Shown: positions 57,201 to 64,000 of the stretch, piece after piece
How positions within the stretch are numbered: position 1 is the stretch's first letter
Layout of the letters: the number at the start of each line of letters is the position of its first letter
DNA from: Arenibacter arenosicollis
Lineage (GTDB): Bacteria > Bacteroidota > Bacteroidia > Flavobacteriales > Flavobacteriaceae
Assembly (NCBI RefSeq): GCF_014397245.1
Contig: NZ_JACLHY010000005.1
Location: 62,001-126,000, forward strand
Direction: 5' to 3'
DNA length: 64,000 nt
The notes under the pieces: generated by a model
Seen by the model: the letters and a program-made list of their open reading frames with translations, nothing else
What the model was told of the DNA's origin: nothing
Database searches by the model: none
Program-made: the position numbers and the translations under genes

Positions 57201-57303
57201 TGGCTAAACCATCGGCGGTAGAAAATCTATTGAAAACATAAGAGTTCTGTCCAAAAATATAGGTTTGGAAACATAACAAGCAAAAAAGAATTCTTATGCT
57301 CAT
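54247..57303 (-). CDS. Two-component propeller sensor histidine kinase (Reg_prop, HisKA_3)
   Basis: A signal peptide (MSIRILFCLLCFQTYIFGQ) is followed by a large periplasmic sensor built of propeller repeats of the form W-x-G-T-x-x-G-x-x-x-x-D (FLWIGTEVGIQRFDG, NIWLSTENGLYVMNP, NLWFGTQSGRLVKWN, RLWVGTHKQGVYVID). A Y_Y_Y domain (about 700-780, FYRIPGINKDWVKAE) and one transmembrane helix (WWFISLILLTVLGITYFIY) lead to HisKA_3 with His829 (ARDLHDDMGSTLS) and an ATPase with MDNGIGF and GNGLDNMVKRA. The 1018-residue protein stops there, whereas classic hybrid versions carry a fused regulator; here the regulator is the next gene. Such sensors often detect oligosaccharides. Confidence 0.94.
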   Translation of the reverse strand: MSIRILFCLLCFQTYIFGQNSYVFNRFSTADGLATNKVKCVWQDPKGFLWIGTEVGIQRFDGRKFLSYVGPENYQLPPSIGVDQILDAGNGDLWLLQGGQIGKFNTVDFHYTSVPIRSFGSIPPRSEFTLYVDSKNQVFLCASKYGLLWYDDNSKSFVESNLPIKIPRGWGVGSLFEDKETGEYWICSEQGLAVYRSTSGEVFYRHNNPEGIPLLNDKAITNSGDFIKDKNGTWWVTYWDYSPHREHPVLLHFDPNTNKILPDTLGSKWPTKKYTVLRQILETSSGQIWIGGENSLLSYDNDLQGFYQHLKSNPLEFDIKCNQTRHIFEDREGNIWLSTENGLYVMNPNQKDVYSLVVIDGLGLDSPVNAILETQDKENWIGTWGKGILFYNDKFIKLDANPYVGLGTESIAKYSSIWDLQQHSESGYVWSGCQGGGLAVFDPQKKKGLHWLHPPVFSNSTIRQLKEDRNGNLWFGTQSGRLVKWNKTDPIADENFEEVHHFNTIIYRLYVDDQGRLWVGTHKQGVYVIDVNTNEILFHFNKEFSDSYGIVDNTIFDIQQYNDSIFLLGTEALNILNINTSKVRKITSYEGLFGSKVLQLMMDREGIAWMITSNGLSSYNYDKNIISSYNNLHGVIYAEKTNSAKWMMQNGEIWFGGEDVVFGFSPEKLNFKQKPPKVSITDFKLFNTYLSVDSIMTQKEIIFNHYQNSFTFYFSALSFSQQKKIQYFYRIPGINKDWVKAEKDLAATYTTMPSGKYTFQVKCMNLQGLEPDEITNIDFRILPPFYRTWWFISLILLTVLGITYFIYRLKVNRILAVENLRNKVARDLHDDMGSTLSTINILSSMAKSKMNNDTVTSSNYLSKITDNSQRMMEAMDDIVWSIKPDNDNMHRVIARMREYATGILEARNIEFNFEVDDKINDLKLDMEARRDLFLTFKEAINNIAKYSQAKRAKVLFTYKDRWLKLQIMDNGIGFEVEKVDSGNGLDNMVKRASNLKGKLKIDSKTDLGTEICLGIPVR

Positions 57304-57592
57304 GCAACCACATGGTTTATATTAAAATTACGCAAAGATTTGACATCCAATCTATAAAAAATCTTAAATGATTTTTTATCTTGGAAGTCCTGTCATGTGG
57401 TGATAGATTCAAGTTTTGTTTAGAATAATATTGTAATCCACAGGTCCATTAATAATTTTATTAGAAGAAGAAAAAGTGCTAACATGATGGTCTTTTTTTT
57501 TTTTGATTGATGAATAAACCCTTTTCATTTAAATGAGCTTAAGTGTAAGGAATTTTTTCAATTTCCATAAACAACCAAGCTATCGAATTGGA

Positions 57593-57639
57593 CAAATGTA
57601 GACCAAGTTGGCAATTCAGGAAATAGCATAAATATGTGA
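57593..57639 (-). promoter_or_regulatory. Operator-promoter 4 of the regulon (sensor kinase)
   Basis: The minus strand reads TCACATATTTATGCTA (57639-57624), and TACATTTG (57600-57593) after exactly 23 bp. The -7 box matches TAnnTTTG fully. The distance to the kinase ATG is about 290 bp. Confidence 0.68.
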
Positions 57640-57728
57640 AAATAGACTTCCTCAATTCTGGAAATAGATTATGAAAAAAAATTATTCAGCGATTTTTCTC
57701 CCGGTCTTTTATGCTCCCTAATTAAATA

Positions 57729-57775
57729 TCACATTCATATGTGATTGTGCGGTATCACCTATCTCTAGACCTTTG
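57729..57775 (+). promoter_or_regulatory. Operator-promoter 5 of the regulon (S41 peptidase)
   Basis: TCACATTCATATGTGA at 57729-57744, then TTG, then GACCTTTG at 57768-57775 with 23 bp after the dyad. The leader to the ATG at 57876 is about 95 nt. Confidence 0.77.
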
Positions 57776-57875
57776 TATACTGAAATTGTAGTTTCCTCTA
57801 CACTTGGGATGTCCAACAGATGGGCTTATGTGAAGGGGATATTTTTGAGCGTAATCTATATGAATATTAAAATTT

Positions 57876-59315
57876 ATGAAAACAAAAGTAATATTACAGT
57901 GCGGTTTTATAATGGCCCACCTCTTTTGTGGCCTTAAGGTATCAGGACAAAGTGTATTGACGCTTCCCCAGCTAAAGGAAGATTTTCAATTCTTCAGGAC
58001 AGCTATGGAGGAAGCACACCCCGGAATCTATAGATATGAAACCAAATCTGTTTTGGAAGACAGCTTTGATGTGGTTTCCAAAGCGTTGGTTGGACCAATG
58101 ACCCAGCAGGAGTTTTACAAGAAATTGAATCCTATAGTGGCAAGAATTGGATGTGGACACACCAAGCTAATGCCTTCAGAGGATAAAGGGTTTATGTATT
58201 ATTACAATACTGAAAACCTATTTCCCTTAAAATTATTTTTGGAAGGACACAAGGCGTATGTACTCTCCAGCTATGATAGTTCCATTAAAATTAAACCAGG
58301 AACGGAAATTATAGGTATCAATGGTATGGCGATAAAGGATATTATTAACGGGTTGTTGAACAATCTGTTTTCTGATGGGCATAACCAGACCTTCAAGTAT
58401 TATGAGCTGAATAGGTACTTCAGCGCATTATTTTCTAATTTTTATTTGGAGGAAGGAATGGGTAACGACAAAATTAGCATTACATATAAGGACCACGGGC
58501 GGAAGGGTAGAATGGATCTACCGGTGGTTTCTTACCAATGGATAAAGGAAATTGATGAAGAAGAAGGGAATAAAATACCTTATCAATTGGAATTCAAGGA
58601 AGGCAATACCGCTCTCATGACCATCCGTACCTTTTGGCCAGACCAGGAGAAATATAATTTTGAAGAATTTTTAAAGCAATCTTTTGCCTCTATCAACGAT
58701 AAAAACATTCAGAATTTAATATTGGATTTAAGAGGTAATGAAGGAGGGAAGGATGGCTTTGGAGCCTTGTTATTGTCCTATTTAATGGATGCCGAATTTA
58801 GGTATTACGATAAACTTTTGCTGGCAACCAACGAAAAATTTTCATTTGTGGAGCATGCCCAATTACCAGAGGGTTATGACCAGTTAAGGGCATTGATAAC
58901 CCAGACTGAGGATGGGGAGTTCCGATGGGAACACAATGAAAACCTCAATATTCAAACCCCACAAGAGAATCGGTTTACCGGTGAGGTATTTGTACTTATA
59001 GATGGGGCTTGTTTCTCGGTAACCTCCGAGTTCAGTGCTGTAGCACATTCCTTGGGTAGAGCCACATTTGTAGGGGATGAAACCGGAGGTGGGTATTATG
59101 GGAATAATAGTGGAGCCTTTGCAATAGTCACTCTGCCAAATTCCAAAATAGAGCTTGGTATTCCCTTGATGGCCTATTATACAGCGGTGCAGGATTATGA
59201 ATTTACAGATCGTGGAATTATGCCCCATTACCAGGTGCAACCTACGATTACAGGTGTTTTATCGGGTAGGGATGAGGTTATGGAACGGACAATGAAAATC
59301 ATAAAAAAAAGATAG
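57876..59315 (+). CDS. Secreted S41-family peptidase
   Basis: A signal peptide runs to about residue 25 (CGFIMAHLFCGLKVSGQS). The helical N-terminal domain (LKEDFQFFRTAMEEAHPGIY) and PDZ-like region (IKPGTEIIGINGMAIKDII) precede the protease core: ILDLRGNEGG near 285, then VLIDGACFSVTSEFSAVAHS with the candidate nucleophile Ser, and GDETGGGYYGNNSG. Tail-specific proteases of this group cleave C-termini outside the cytoplasm; this branch has no known substrate. Its promoter carries the same operator as the adjacent two-component genes and faces away from the kinase, so it is an output of that system. The 479 residues are normal for the group. Confidence 0.87.
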   Translation: MKTKVILQCGFIMAHLFCGLKVSGQSVLTLPQLKEDFQFFRTAMEEAHPGIYRYETKSVLEDSFDVVSKALVGPMTQQEFYKKLNPIVARIGCGHTKLMPSEDKGFMYYYNTENLFPLKLFLEGHKAYVLSSYDSSIKIKPGTEIIGINGMAIKDIINGLLNNLFSDGHNQTFKYYELNRYFSALFSNFYLEEGMGNDKISITYKDHGRKGRMDLPVVSYQWIKEIDEEEGNKIPYQLEFKEGNTALMTIRTFWPDQEKYNFEEFLKQSFASINDKNIQNLILDLRGNEGGKDGFGALLLSYLMDAEFRYYDKLLLATNEKFSFVEHAQLPEGYDQLRALITQTEDGEFRWEHNENLNIQTPQENRFTGEVFVLIDGACFSVTSEFSAVAHSLGRATFVGDETGGGYYGNNSGAFAIVTLPNSKIELGIPLMAYYTAVQDYEFTDRGIMPHYQVQPTITGVLSGRDEVMERTMKIIKKR

Positions 59316-59358
59316 ATGAAGTTCCTGCCCTGGAAATAATGTAAAAATCTAATGAAGA

Positions 59359-59886
59359 ATGGCAGTTCAAATGGCAATCGAAACAGAGAATCTATGGTTG
59401 GTTCCATGTAATGCAGAAATGCTTAAAATAGCCATTAAGGGCAATAAGCAACTTTCTAAATTACTTGGAGCGGCTCTTGTGGACCAGTGGACCACATTTG
59501 GAGTTGATGCTTTACGGTATGCTATGGACCAACTTTCAGCTAGCTCATTAGAATTTGGGTGGTGGACCTATTTTCCAATTCATAAACTGGATAATATGCT
59601 GATTGGCTGTGGGGGATACAAGGGAAGTCCAACTAAAGAAGGTACAGTAGAATTGGGTTATGAAATTGCTTCAAGATATTGTAATAGAGGGCTTGCTACT
59701 GAAATGGCAAGAGGATTAATTTTGAATGCATTTGCGGATAGTCGGATAAAATCCATTTTGGCGCATACCTTGGGAGAATCAAATGCCTCCACAAGAGTTT
59801 TAGCAAAATGCGGCTTCGTAAAAAAGGAAGAAATTTATGACATGGAAGATGGTCTCATTTGGAAATGGGAGTTAATCAGGCCTTAA
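59359..59886 (+). CDS. GNAT acetyltransferase
   Basis: The 175-residue protein has the acetyl-CoA-binding segment YEIASRYCNRGLATEMARGL and the later strand ILAHTLGESNASTRVLAKCG typical of RimJ/RimL-like enzymes. A second ATG at 59371 is an equally plausible start. It follows the peptidase by 43 bp. The natural acceptor is unknown. Confidence 0.87.
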   Translation: MAVQMAIETENLWLVPCNAEMLKIAIKGNKQLSKLLGAALVDQWTTFGVDALRYAMDQLSASSLEFGWWTYFPIHKLDNMLIGCGGYKGSPTKEGTVELGYEIASRYCNRGLATEMARGLILNAFADSRIKSILAHTLGESNASTRVLAKCGFVKKEEIYDMEDGLIWKWELIRP

Positions 59887-59964
59887 CTAGGAAGAGGGTC
59901 CATTGTTTTTGCTAAGAGCCAATTTTCCAATGAAAAATATCTCCTTTATTTTTAAATTTACCTT

Positions 59965-60504
59965 ATGGAAAAAAGAAATCTGGTCTTTATAGCAACAAGT
60001 TTGGATGGATATATCGCCGATAGGAATGGTGGATTGGATTGGCTTACCTCTGTTCCTAATCCCGAGCTATCGGATATGGGTTATAAAAATTTTGTGGCAC
60101 AGGTGGATGCTTTGGTAATGGGGCGTAATACCTTTGAAACCGTTTGTGGCTTCGATGGTGATTGGCCTTACAACCAACCTGTATTTGTATTGAGTAGCAC
60201 TTTGAAAACTATCCCTGAGAAATATAGAGACAAAGCAGAATTGGTTAAAGGAAGCTTAAATGAAATCCTGAAGCAAATACATGATAAGGGATACCATAAT
60301 CTTTATATCGATGGAGGTGTAACCATACAGAATTTTTTAAAGGAAGATCTAATTGATGAAATGACAATTACAACCATCCCCATAGTTTTGGGAGGAGGGA
60401 CTGCGTTGTTCTTGCAACTTTCCAAGGAATTGGAATTTAGTCTAGTGGAATCTAAAGTGCTTTTAAATCAGATAGTCCAGAATCATTACCTCAGGAAGGT
60501 ATAA
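59965..60504 (+). CDS. DHFR-like/RibD C-terminal reductase
   Basis: The 179-residue protein shows the family opening VFIATSLDGYIADRNGGLDW, then MGRNTFETV, a YIDGGVTIQNFL block and TTIPIVLGGGTALF. These belong to the RibD C-terminal / YyaP-YwjB group of NADPH-dependent reductases. The substrate in this group is mostly unknown; it is not a housekeeping folate reductase. It stands 78 bp after the acetyltransferase on the same strand. Confidence 0.9.
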   Translation: MEKRNLVFIATSLDGYIADRNGGLDWLTSVPNPELSDMGYKNFVAQVDALVMGRNTFETVCGFDGDWPYNQPVFVLSSTLKTIPEKYRDKAELVKGSLNEILKQIHDKGYHNLYIDGGVTIQNFLKEDLIDEMTITTIPIVLGGGTALFLQLSKELEFSLVESKVLLNQIVQNHYLRKV

Positions 60505-60614
60505 AAACCTTACTACCTACATGTGGGGAAAAAGACTAAATGTTAGTTAAGGGGTTGTTATTTGTTTATATTTTGAGTGACTTTAACAAGCCAATTCTAT
60601 AAAAATTACTTCAT

Positions 60615-61493
60615 ATGAGAAACTTTTTGTTAGTTCTACTGATTGGGTACGCTGCCATGGCTAAAGCTCAGACCTTGGGCGACTGTAAAGATCTATTGCT
60701 GGAATACGCGGATTTTATGGAGACTGATAGCACACAATGGCATTTAAATTTAAAGGATAATACTAACAGTACTGCACTGTTGTACTTTGGGGCCATTCAT
60801 TCCAAAGATGCCTCCCATCCACAATTTCAGGAAATATTGGTTGCATGGAATTCGGGAGAATATGATATTGCTCTTTTTGAAGGACCCAATAGAGGTATAC
60901 TTTCGACCATGGAAGAGACTATTGTTAAATTGGGGGAATCTGGCTATGTTCGGTATTTGGCCAACGAAAAAGACATTTTGGTAGCTTCCCTTGAGCCTAG
61001 CCCGATAGCTGAAATTGAATATCTGTCCAAAGTATTTCCAATTGATCGGATTAAACTTTTCTTTTTATTGAGGGAAGCTCAACGGGTACGGGAAGCATTT
61101 GGAATGGATAAAGAGCAAGTGGTAGGACATATTGATAAATTATTATTAAAAGCCAATGCCATTTCCCTATTGGAGGATACCATAACTACCGTTCCCGAGT
61201 TGGAGAAAGCATATATACATTATTGGGGGAATGACCGGGAATGGTGGCAAGCTCCCAAAGAATGGTTTACACCTTCGGGTAATTCTTCCGAAACAGGCGG
61301 AATTTTTACCAATGAAATAAATAAATATTCAAGTAGTTTCCGTGACCTTCATATGATTGAACTAATCACTGGATTATTAAAAGAGGGGAAGAAAATATTC
61401 GCCGTGGTCGGGAGAAATCATATCCCCATTCAAGCAGATGTTTTGGAATGTGAATGGGAAAAATTGAAAAGTACATCACAAGGGCGTAATTGA
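60615..61493 (+). CDS. TraB/TIKI-like secreted protein
   Basis: A signal peptide (MRNFLLVLLIGYAAMAKA) precedes a domain with LLYFGAIHSKDASHPQF, ALFEGPNRG and FAVVGRNHIPIQ. The pattern G-x-x-H, F-E-G and G-R-N-H is that of the TraB/PrgY/TIKI metalloprotease-like superfamily, which uses conserved His and Glu residues. The middle part (190-230) does not help. The assignment is by motif only; an erythromycin-esterase-like fold is the alternative. It is a single 292-residue gene. Confidence 0.6.
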   Translation: MRNFLLVLLIGYAAMAKAQTLGDCKDLLLEYADFMETDSTQWHLNLKDNTNSTALLYFGAIHSKDASHPQFQEILVAWNSGEYDIALFEGPNRGILSTMEETIVKLGESGYVRYLANEKDILVASLEPSPIAEIEYLSKVFPIDRIKLFFLLREAQRVREAFGMDKEQVVGHIDKLLLKANAISLLEDTITTVPELEKAYIHYWGNDREWWQAPKEWFTPSGNSSETGGIFTNEINKYSSSFRDLHMIELITGLLKEGKKIFAVVGRNHIPIQADVLECEWEKLKSTSQGRN

Positions 61494-61691
61494 ACTCCTA
61501 ATTTAAAGTGAAATGAACCTCATTTGCAAGTGAGTTTGGCTGAGTTGTTACTAAAATCTTTACATTAATTCCAATCTTCAATTGGACGATTACAAACTAC
61601 ATCATTTTTATTTATATGGTTTACAACGCATTTCCTATCTTAGAAGCTTAAATAAAGTTCATTCCAACTAGCCCTTTCTAAAAAACTGTAA

Positions 61692-62537
61692 ATGCGTTTA
61701 AAATTATTTATTGCCCTGATGATTGGTACTTTATTCAGTGCCCAAATATGTAATTCTCAAGAGGAGATTCTTTATAAGAAAGTGGATACGACCCAATTGT
61801 TTTTGGAAGTACATTATCCCCCCAATATGGAATCTTCCAAAACTTATCCGGGCATGGTTTTCTTTTTTGGCGGCGGTTGGGTAGGGGGCAAAAGGTCCCA
61901 ATTCCTGCATCAGGCACAATATTTTGCCAAAAGAGGGATAGTTTGTTTTTTGGCGGATTATCGTACTTCAAAAATAAATGGAACAACTCCATTCGAATCT
62001 CTAAAAGATGCTAAGTCGGCCATAAGGTTTATAAGAAATAATGCGGCCAAGTTTAACATAGACGGTAACAAGCTAATTGCTTCTGGTGGCTCTGCAGGCG
62101 GACACCTAGCGGCTGCAACGGCTTTAATTGAAGGGTACAATGACCCGGCAGATGATCTAACCATTGATTGTATCCCTAATGCCTTGGTCCTTTTTAACCC
62201 TGTGGTAGATAATGGTCCCGGAGGTTATGGTTATGAGAGGATAGGGGAGGCTTACAAGGACTTTTCCCCTCTCCACAATATTAAAAAAGCGGCTCCCCCA
62301 ACCATCGTCTTCCAGGGAACCAAGGACCACTTGATTCCAGTGGTGACTGCCGAGTATTTTAAAATGGTAATGGAAAAAGTGGGAAGTAGGTGCGACCTTA
62401 AATTGTATGAAGGGGAGGGGCATGGATTTTTTAATTACGCCAATCTTAAAGCTTACAAAAGCACTGTTGCCGAGGCCGATCAATTTTTGGTGTCACTGGG
62501 GTATTTAAATGTGGAACCCAAAGTGGCCATAGAGTAA
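61692..62537 (+). CDS. Secreted alpha/beta-hydrolase esterase (acetyl-esterase/lipase type)
   Basis: A signal peptide (MRLKLFIALMIGTLFSAQICNS) is followed by a compact hydrolase. The oxyanion motif is FFFGGGWVGGKR in place of the more common HGGG, the nucleophile Ser is in ASGGSAGGHLAAA, the acid is in QGTKDHLIPV and the base in GEGHGFFNYA. The 281 residues match the BD-FAE/acetylxylan-esterase-like enzymes that remove acyl groups from sugars. It has a TATCTTAG stretch about 60 bp before the ATG that may be its -7 box. Confidence 0.87.
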   Translation: MRLKLFIALMIGTLFSAQICNSQEEILYKKVDTTQLFLEVHYPPNMESSKTYPGMVFFFGGGWVGGKRSQFLHQAQYFAKRGIVCFLADYRTSKINGTTPFESLKDAKSAIRFIRNNAAKFNIDGNKLIASGGSAGGHLAAATALIEGYNDPADDLTIDCIPNALVLFNPVVDNGPGGYGYERIGEAYKDFSPLHNIKKAAPPTIVFQGTKDHLIPVVTAEYFKMVMEKVGSRCDLKLYEGEGHGFFNYANLKAYKSTVAEADQFLVSLGYLNVEPKVAIE

Positions 62538-62603
62538 TTAAGCTTGGGGTTAAGTAATGAACCGATAAACATTACCATAACAAACATCGAAGATTGAAAA
62601 TAT

Positions 62604-62930
62604 ATGAATTGGTTTTTTTTAATCATAGCAGGCCTGTTTGAGGTGGCTTTTGCGGCCTGTCTTGGCAAGGCAAAAGAGGCTACTGGAGTGGAGGCAACCT
62701 ATTGGTATATTGGGTTTTTGTTGTGCCTGGCCATAAGTATGTTCCTACTGGTTAAGGTCACACAAGAATTGCCCATAGGGACCGCTTATGCCGTTTGGAC
62801 AGGAATTGGGGCTGTTGGGACCGTATTGGTGGGGATACTTGTATTTAAAGAGCCTGCCACCTTTTGGAGAATGTTCTTTATTACCACTTTAATTGGTTCC
62901 ATTATTGGGCTGAAATTTGTGTCGAATTAA
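62604..62930 (+). CDS. sugE: SMR-family exporter, Gdx/SugE type
   Basis: The 108-residue inner-membrane protein has four hydrophobic segments. IIAGLFEVAFAACLGKA carries the essential membrane Glu, and GTAYAVWTGIGAVGTVLVGI is typical of the family. The Gdx/SugE branch exports guanidinium, other members quaternary amines; the glycine-rich motif and lack of a second subunit gene favour Gdx. The 66-bp upstream gap is too short for a guanidine riboswitch and none is visible. Confidence 0.88.
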   Translation: MNWFFLIIAGLFEVAFAACLGKAKEATGVEATYWYIGFLLCLAISMFLLVKVTQELPIGTAYAVWTGIGAVGTVLVGILVFKEPATFWRMFFITTLIGSIIGLKFVSN

Positions 62931-63008
62931 AGTAAGGTCAATTATTAACTTAATAGTTATGGTTGCATCTAATAATAGGTAGATATTAACTTCTTGTTTA
63001 CGTGTAAA

Positions 63009-63347
63009 ATGAATCCAGCGAATAGGCTTCTCATAATAAAATGGATACACTCCTTGATCTGGCTATTTTTTGTAGGCGTGATTTTCTATATTTTGTATTC
63101 CGGTATATCCAATAATATCAATTCCTATACTTGGATTGGCATTGGGTTGATCATAATGGAAGGCATTGTTCTTTTGATTTTCAAAATGTTTTGCCCTCTA
63201 ACTATTTTGTCGCGGAAATATTCAGATTCTACCAAAGAAAATTTTGATATTTTTCTTCCCAACTGGTTGGCTAAATATAATAAGTTGATTTTTACAACCC
63301 TTTATATTATAGGATTGATAATAGTATTAATAAGGACTATATTTTGA
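63009..63347 (+). CDS. Four-helix membrane protein, DUF2784-like
   Basis: I start at the ATG 63009; the upstream TTG adds five residues. The 112-residue protein has hydrophobic segments at about 5-30, 37-58 and 85-110, with a middle loop FKMFCPLTILSRKYSD and FDIFLPNWLAKYNK. The CPLT and later FDIFLP elements resemble the DUF2784 group of small membrane proteins. Function unknown. Confidence 0.6.
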   Translation: MNPANRLLIIKWIHSLIWLFFVGVIFYILYSGISNNINSYTWIGIGLIIMEGIVLLIFKMFCPLTILSRKYSDSTKENFDIFLPNWLAKYNKLIFTTLYIIGLIIVLIRTIF

Positions 63348-63495
63348 GACCATTTTATTTGTAGCGCTAATAGTTAACTTGGCTAACTTAGGATTAAGAC
63401 TTTGAATGAAAATAGGCCATTTTATAATAATACAGCCCAAAGTTAGGATTGATAAAAATAAAGAACCAATACTTAAACATACAAATCGAACACAA

Positions 63496-64000
63496 ATGAG
63501 GAATACCAAAGTTTTAGGAATACTTCTCTTCTTCTTAATCGGGTCGCAGTTCCATGTCAAGGCCCAAAATACCTATCAAATACCACAGGATGTTAAGCGA
63601 ATACTTTTTCTAGGGAACAGTATTACCTATTCTGGGCAGTATGTGTCTTATATAGACGCCTATTTTACCTTACAATATCCAGATCGGGAATTTGAAATTA
63701 TCAATGTGGGTTTACCTAGCGAAACGGTATCCGGGCTTTCGGAACCTGGACATGCAGATGGTAAATTTCCACGTCCCGACCTTCATGAACGCTTGGACCG
63801 AATTCTTACAAAGGTAAAACCGGATTTGGTATTTGCCTGTTACGGTATGAACGATGGAATATATTTACCTTTTGATGAAAGCCGTTTTCAAAAATATAGG
63901 GACGGCATCCTTTGGTTAAATAACGAAGTTGAGGAATCCGGGGCTTCCATTGTACATATTACCCCTCCCATTTACGATGAACGCATGGGGGAAGCCTACG
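63496..64000 (+). CDS. SGNH/GDSL hydrolase, secreted (3' end outside the window)
   Basis: The ATG at 63496 starts a signal peptide (MRNTKVLGILLFFLIGSQFH) and the frame stays open to the edge, 168 codons. ILFLGNSITYSGQY is block I with the nucleophile Ser, VGLPSETVSG is block II, and YGMNDGIYLPF is block III with its Asn. Family members are esterases or acetylxylan esterases; in marine Bacteroidetes they often deacetylate polysaccharides. The His of block V must lie beyond 64000. Confidence 0.88.
   Translation, partial: MRNTKVLGILLFFLIGSQFHVKAQNTYQIPQDVKRILFLGNSITYSGQYVSYIDAYFTLQYPDREFEIINVGLPSETVSGLSEPGHADGKFPRPDLHERLDRILTKVKPDLVFACYGMNDGIYLPFDESRFQKYRDGILWLNNEVEESGASIVHITPPIYDERMGEAY

Larger units (their letters stand above)
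57304..57875. other. Divergent control region between sensor kinase and S41 peptidase
   Basis: About 570 AT-rich bases hold two operator-promoters facing away from each other: 57593-57639 on the minus strand and 57729-57775 on the plus strand. The expected kinase leader is long, about 280 nt. No ORF longer than a few codons is convincing in it. Confidence 0.65.

Noticed and set aside
62538-62603. Guanidine riboswitch before the SMR exporter
   Set aside because: The gap is only 66 bp and contains no paired ACGR-type motif.

Overview
The window reads as the chromosome of a marine-type flavobacterium (Bacteroidetes, probably Flavobacteriaceae). Evidence in the sequence: low to moderate G+C, A-rich leaders instead of Shine-Dalgarno sites, promoter boxes of the TTG-N19..21-TAnnTTTG type, a C-terminal type IX secretion sorting domain, many lipoproteins, a propeller-type sensor kinase, a DUF2807 lipoprotein, and long intergenic stretches packed with dispersed hairpin repeats. 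I cannot name the species.

Layout. 1-2181: end of a GAF histidine kinase, a tRNA-Arg(TCT) with promoter and terminator, and a 121-bp tandem repeat array. 2182-4857: asnA, a repeat-rich gap and a lipoprotein alpha/beta hydrolase. 4991-12045: a block of secreted hydrolases (two sialidase-fold proteins, a PhoD-like phosphatase, a serine esterase) plus an AlkD-like protein, bracketed by two direct repeats. 12089-14720: a decaying locus with a truncated ORF, a flavoprotein interrupted by an in-frame TAA, a small membrane protein and a frameshifted AraC regulator. 15155-19673: TPR protein, type IX secreted metallophosphatase and di-haem peroxidase. 20637-26343: a minus-strand operon (permease, FAD/Fe-S 2-hydroxyacid dehydrogenase, aminotransferase) that I read as glycolate use. 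27279-37733: shikimate-dehydrogenase-like protein, ROK regulator, aldo/keto reductase, flavin reductase, katG, a methyltransferase with an in-frame stop, a YfcC-type permease and an SRPBCC protein. 37943-41534: a copper-handling set that ends in a multicopper oxidase fused to a CopB-like barrel. 41687-49871: assorted enzymes, two repeat-rich gaps, a propeller lipoprotein and a PAS histidine kinase. 50104-59315: the two-component region described next. 59359-64000: acetyltransferase, DHFR-like reductase, TraB-like protein, esterase, SMR exporter, small membrane protein and the start of an SGNH hydrolase.

The most interesting signal is in 51160-57775. Five promoters share a 16-bp dyad close to TCACATA-NN-TATGTGA, each placed exactly 23 bp before a -7 box. 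They sit before a 41-codon ORF, a beta-helix lipoprotein, a NarL-type response regulator, its propeller sensor kinase and a secreted S41 peptidase. This looks like a self-contained autoregulated regulon with the response regulator as its likely activator.

A second theme is repeat DNA. The 121-bp array and two dispersed families keep their hairpins through paired substitutions, which argues that the folded form matters. All family names are from reading motifs; no database search was possible.
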